Assembly (NCBI GenBank): GCA_004524595.1
Contig: SDOA01000015.1
Location: forward strand, 1 to 50,618
Direction: 5' to 3'
Source of the DNA: Candidatus Thorarchaeota archaeon
GTDB lineage: Archaea; Asgardarchaeota; Thorarchaeia; Thorarchaeales; Thorarchaeaceae
Length of the DNA: 50,618 nucleotides
The position numbers were made by a program, and so were the translations under genes. Under the pieces are notes generated by a model. The model saw nothing but the letters and a program-made list of their open reading frames with translations, was not told where the DNA came from and ran no database searches. Below, piece after piece: positions 50,017 through 50,618 of the stretch (the stretch's first letter is position 1; every line of letters begins with the position of its first letter).

Positions 50017-50618
50017 ATGAAAAAAAGAGAATATGCGACACCATTCTCAATGTTGCATGCAGCGAGTCTACTGAGTCATAGACAGCGAATCATGAAGTTT
50101 GATATGGCAATGAAGAAAGTGATCAAACAAGACGATTATGTGATTGATATTGGCACAGGTAGTGGAATTCTAGCAATACTTGCGGCTAAAAGAGGGGGTA
50201 GAGTAACAGCCATTGAAATAAATGAAGATTCTCTGAAATATGCAATTAGAGCGGCAGAAGTGAATGATGTTGCGAATCGCATTGAATTTGTACATACTCA
50301 TTATTCAAAGTATATACCGAATGAACGAGCAGATGTAATTATCTGTGAGATGCTCTCGTCCATGATGTTGATTGAGCAGCAAATACCTGCATCGAGTTAT
50401 GCTATAGAGAACCTTATGAAATCTTCTGGGAAATTACTTCCCGAGAGTGTTACAATTTTTACCGTACCAGTCCAGAATGAAATCCTATGGAGAAGGTTTG
50501 AAGTTCAAGAACTCCTGTTTCCAAGGATACCTCAAACTGCAGAAAATGGACAATCTATTGACCTCGCAAATCTTCTTGAGATTGCTCACTTCGATTTGAC
50601 AATACCCAACAGGCATGC
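50017..50618 (+). CDS. PRMT-like class I methyltransferase, partial at window end
   Basis: The first 200 residues of a SAM-dependent methyltransferase; the frame is still open at the window edge. Motif I is VIDIGTGSGILAILAAKRGG near residue 45, with an acidic ribose-binding AIEIN strand, and motif II reads ADVIICEMLSSMM near residue 107. The CEML stretch is the place of the first Glu of the double-E loop in protein arginine methyltransferases, and the N terminus (HRQRIMKFDMAMKKVI) fits the PRMT start. The second Glu/His region is not in the window. GGGGA lies 7 bases before the ATG and a TTATAAGT box at 49989-49996 precedes it. If confirmed it is an archaeal PRMT relative. Confidence 0.75.
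   Translation, partial: MKKREYATPFSMLHAASLLSHRQRIMKFDMAMKKVIKQDDYVIDIGTGSGILAILAAKRGGRVTAIEINEDSLKYAIRAAEVNDVANRIEFVHTHYSKYIPNERADVIICEMLSSMMLIEQQIPASSYAIENLMKSSGKLLPESVTIFTVPVQNEILWRRFEVQELLFPRIPQTAENGQSIDLANLLEIAHFDLTIPNRH

Noticed and set aside
1..50618. CRISPR array, rRNA, tRNA, IS element or prophage
   Set aside because: No regular repeats, no rRNA-like stretch, no cloverleaf and no transposase or phage protein was seen by eye; a tRNA scan was not possible.

Overview
The window reads as a gene-dense, AT-rich archaeal chromosome segment. Archaea-restricted families point this way: the NreA repair protein, endonuclease Q, an ASH-Ski2-type helicase with a DEIQ box, RpoH/Rpb5-type proteins, a DUF131 protein and small archaeal Zn-ribbon proteins. 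TATA-like boxes lie about 25 bases before likely transcript starts, and several starts have GGAGG/GGTGAT-like Shine-Dalgarno (SD) sites. The two Rpb5-like proteins carry an N-terminal domain that resembles eukaryotic Rpb5, and a PRMT-like methyltransferase runs off the right edge. Together these suggest an Asgard-type archaeon, possibly a Thorarchaeota relative; that assignment is inference. I saw no rRNA, tRNA, CRISPR array, insertion sequence or phage gene.

Positions 1-11911 are a surface-glycan region. It holds a PHP phosphoesterase and ATP-grasp ligase pair, a GT-B-like glycosyltransferase, a NeuB-type nonulosonate synthase, a fused cytidylyltransferase/PseG-like protein, a pyruvyltransferase-family protein, a membrane-anchored polysaccharide deacetylase and an FkbH-like HAD/GNAT protein. 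Inside it sit two unknown membrane proteins (3550-5114) built from three copies of one module. The likely theme is synthesis and decoration of a sialic-acid-like surface sugar. Positions 12038-14355 are a three-gene operon: HD hydrolase, CinA/MoaB-like protein and a polyprenol/dolichol-kinase-like membrane protein.

Positions 14361-16913 hold two tandem full-length Rpb5-like genes, a 40-residue desulforedoxin-like protein, an AbrB-like protein and a ribbon-helix-helix protein. Positions 17369-24097 hold membrane and secreted proteins, including an orphan TadC/ArlJ-type protein, plus NreA and a membrane-bound HTH regulator. A perfect 10-bp inverted repeat lies between the divergent genes near 24.1 kb.

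Positions 24227-35352 are rich in nucleic-acid enzymes: EndoQ translationally coupled to an OB-fold-like protein, a metallo-beta-lactamase RNA-processing-like protein, several small Zn-finger proteins, and the ASH-Ski2 helicase in an apparent operon with two unknown genes. The rest mixes transporters (a SLC13/DASS member with an extra outer domain, an MFS protein), a HerA-like ATPase, a B3/B4-domain protein, HAD, cupin and Nudix enzymes, an archaeal RecJ/GAN-like DHH nuclease, a TPR protein and the partial PRMT-like gene. Most functions are family-level assignments from motifs read by eye; no database search was run.
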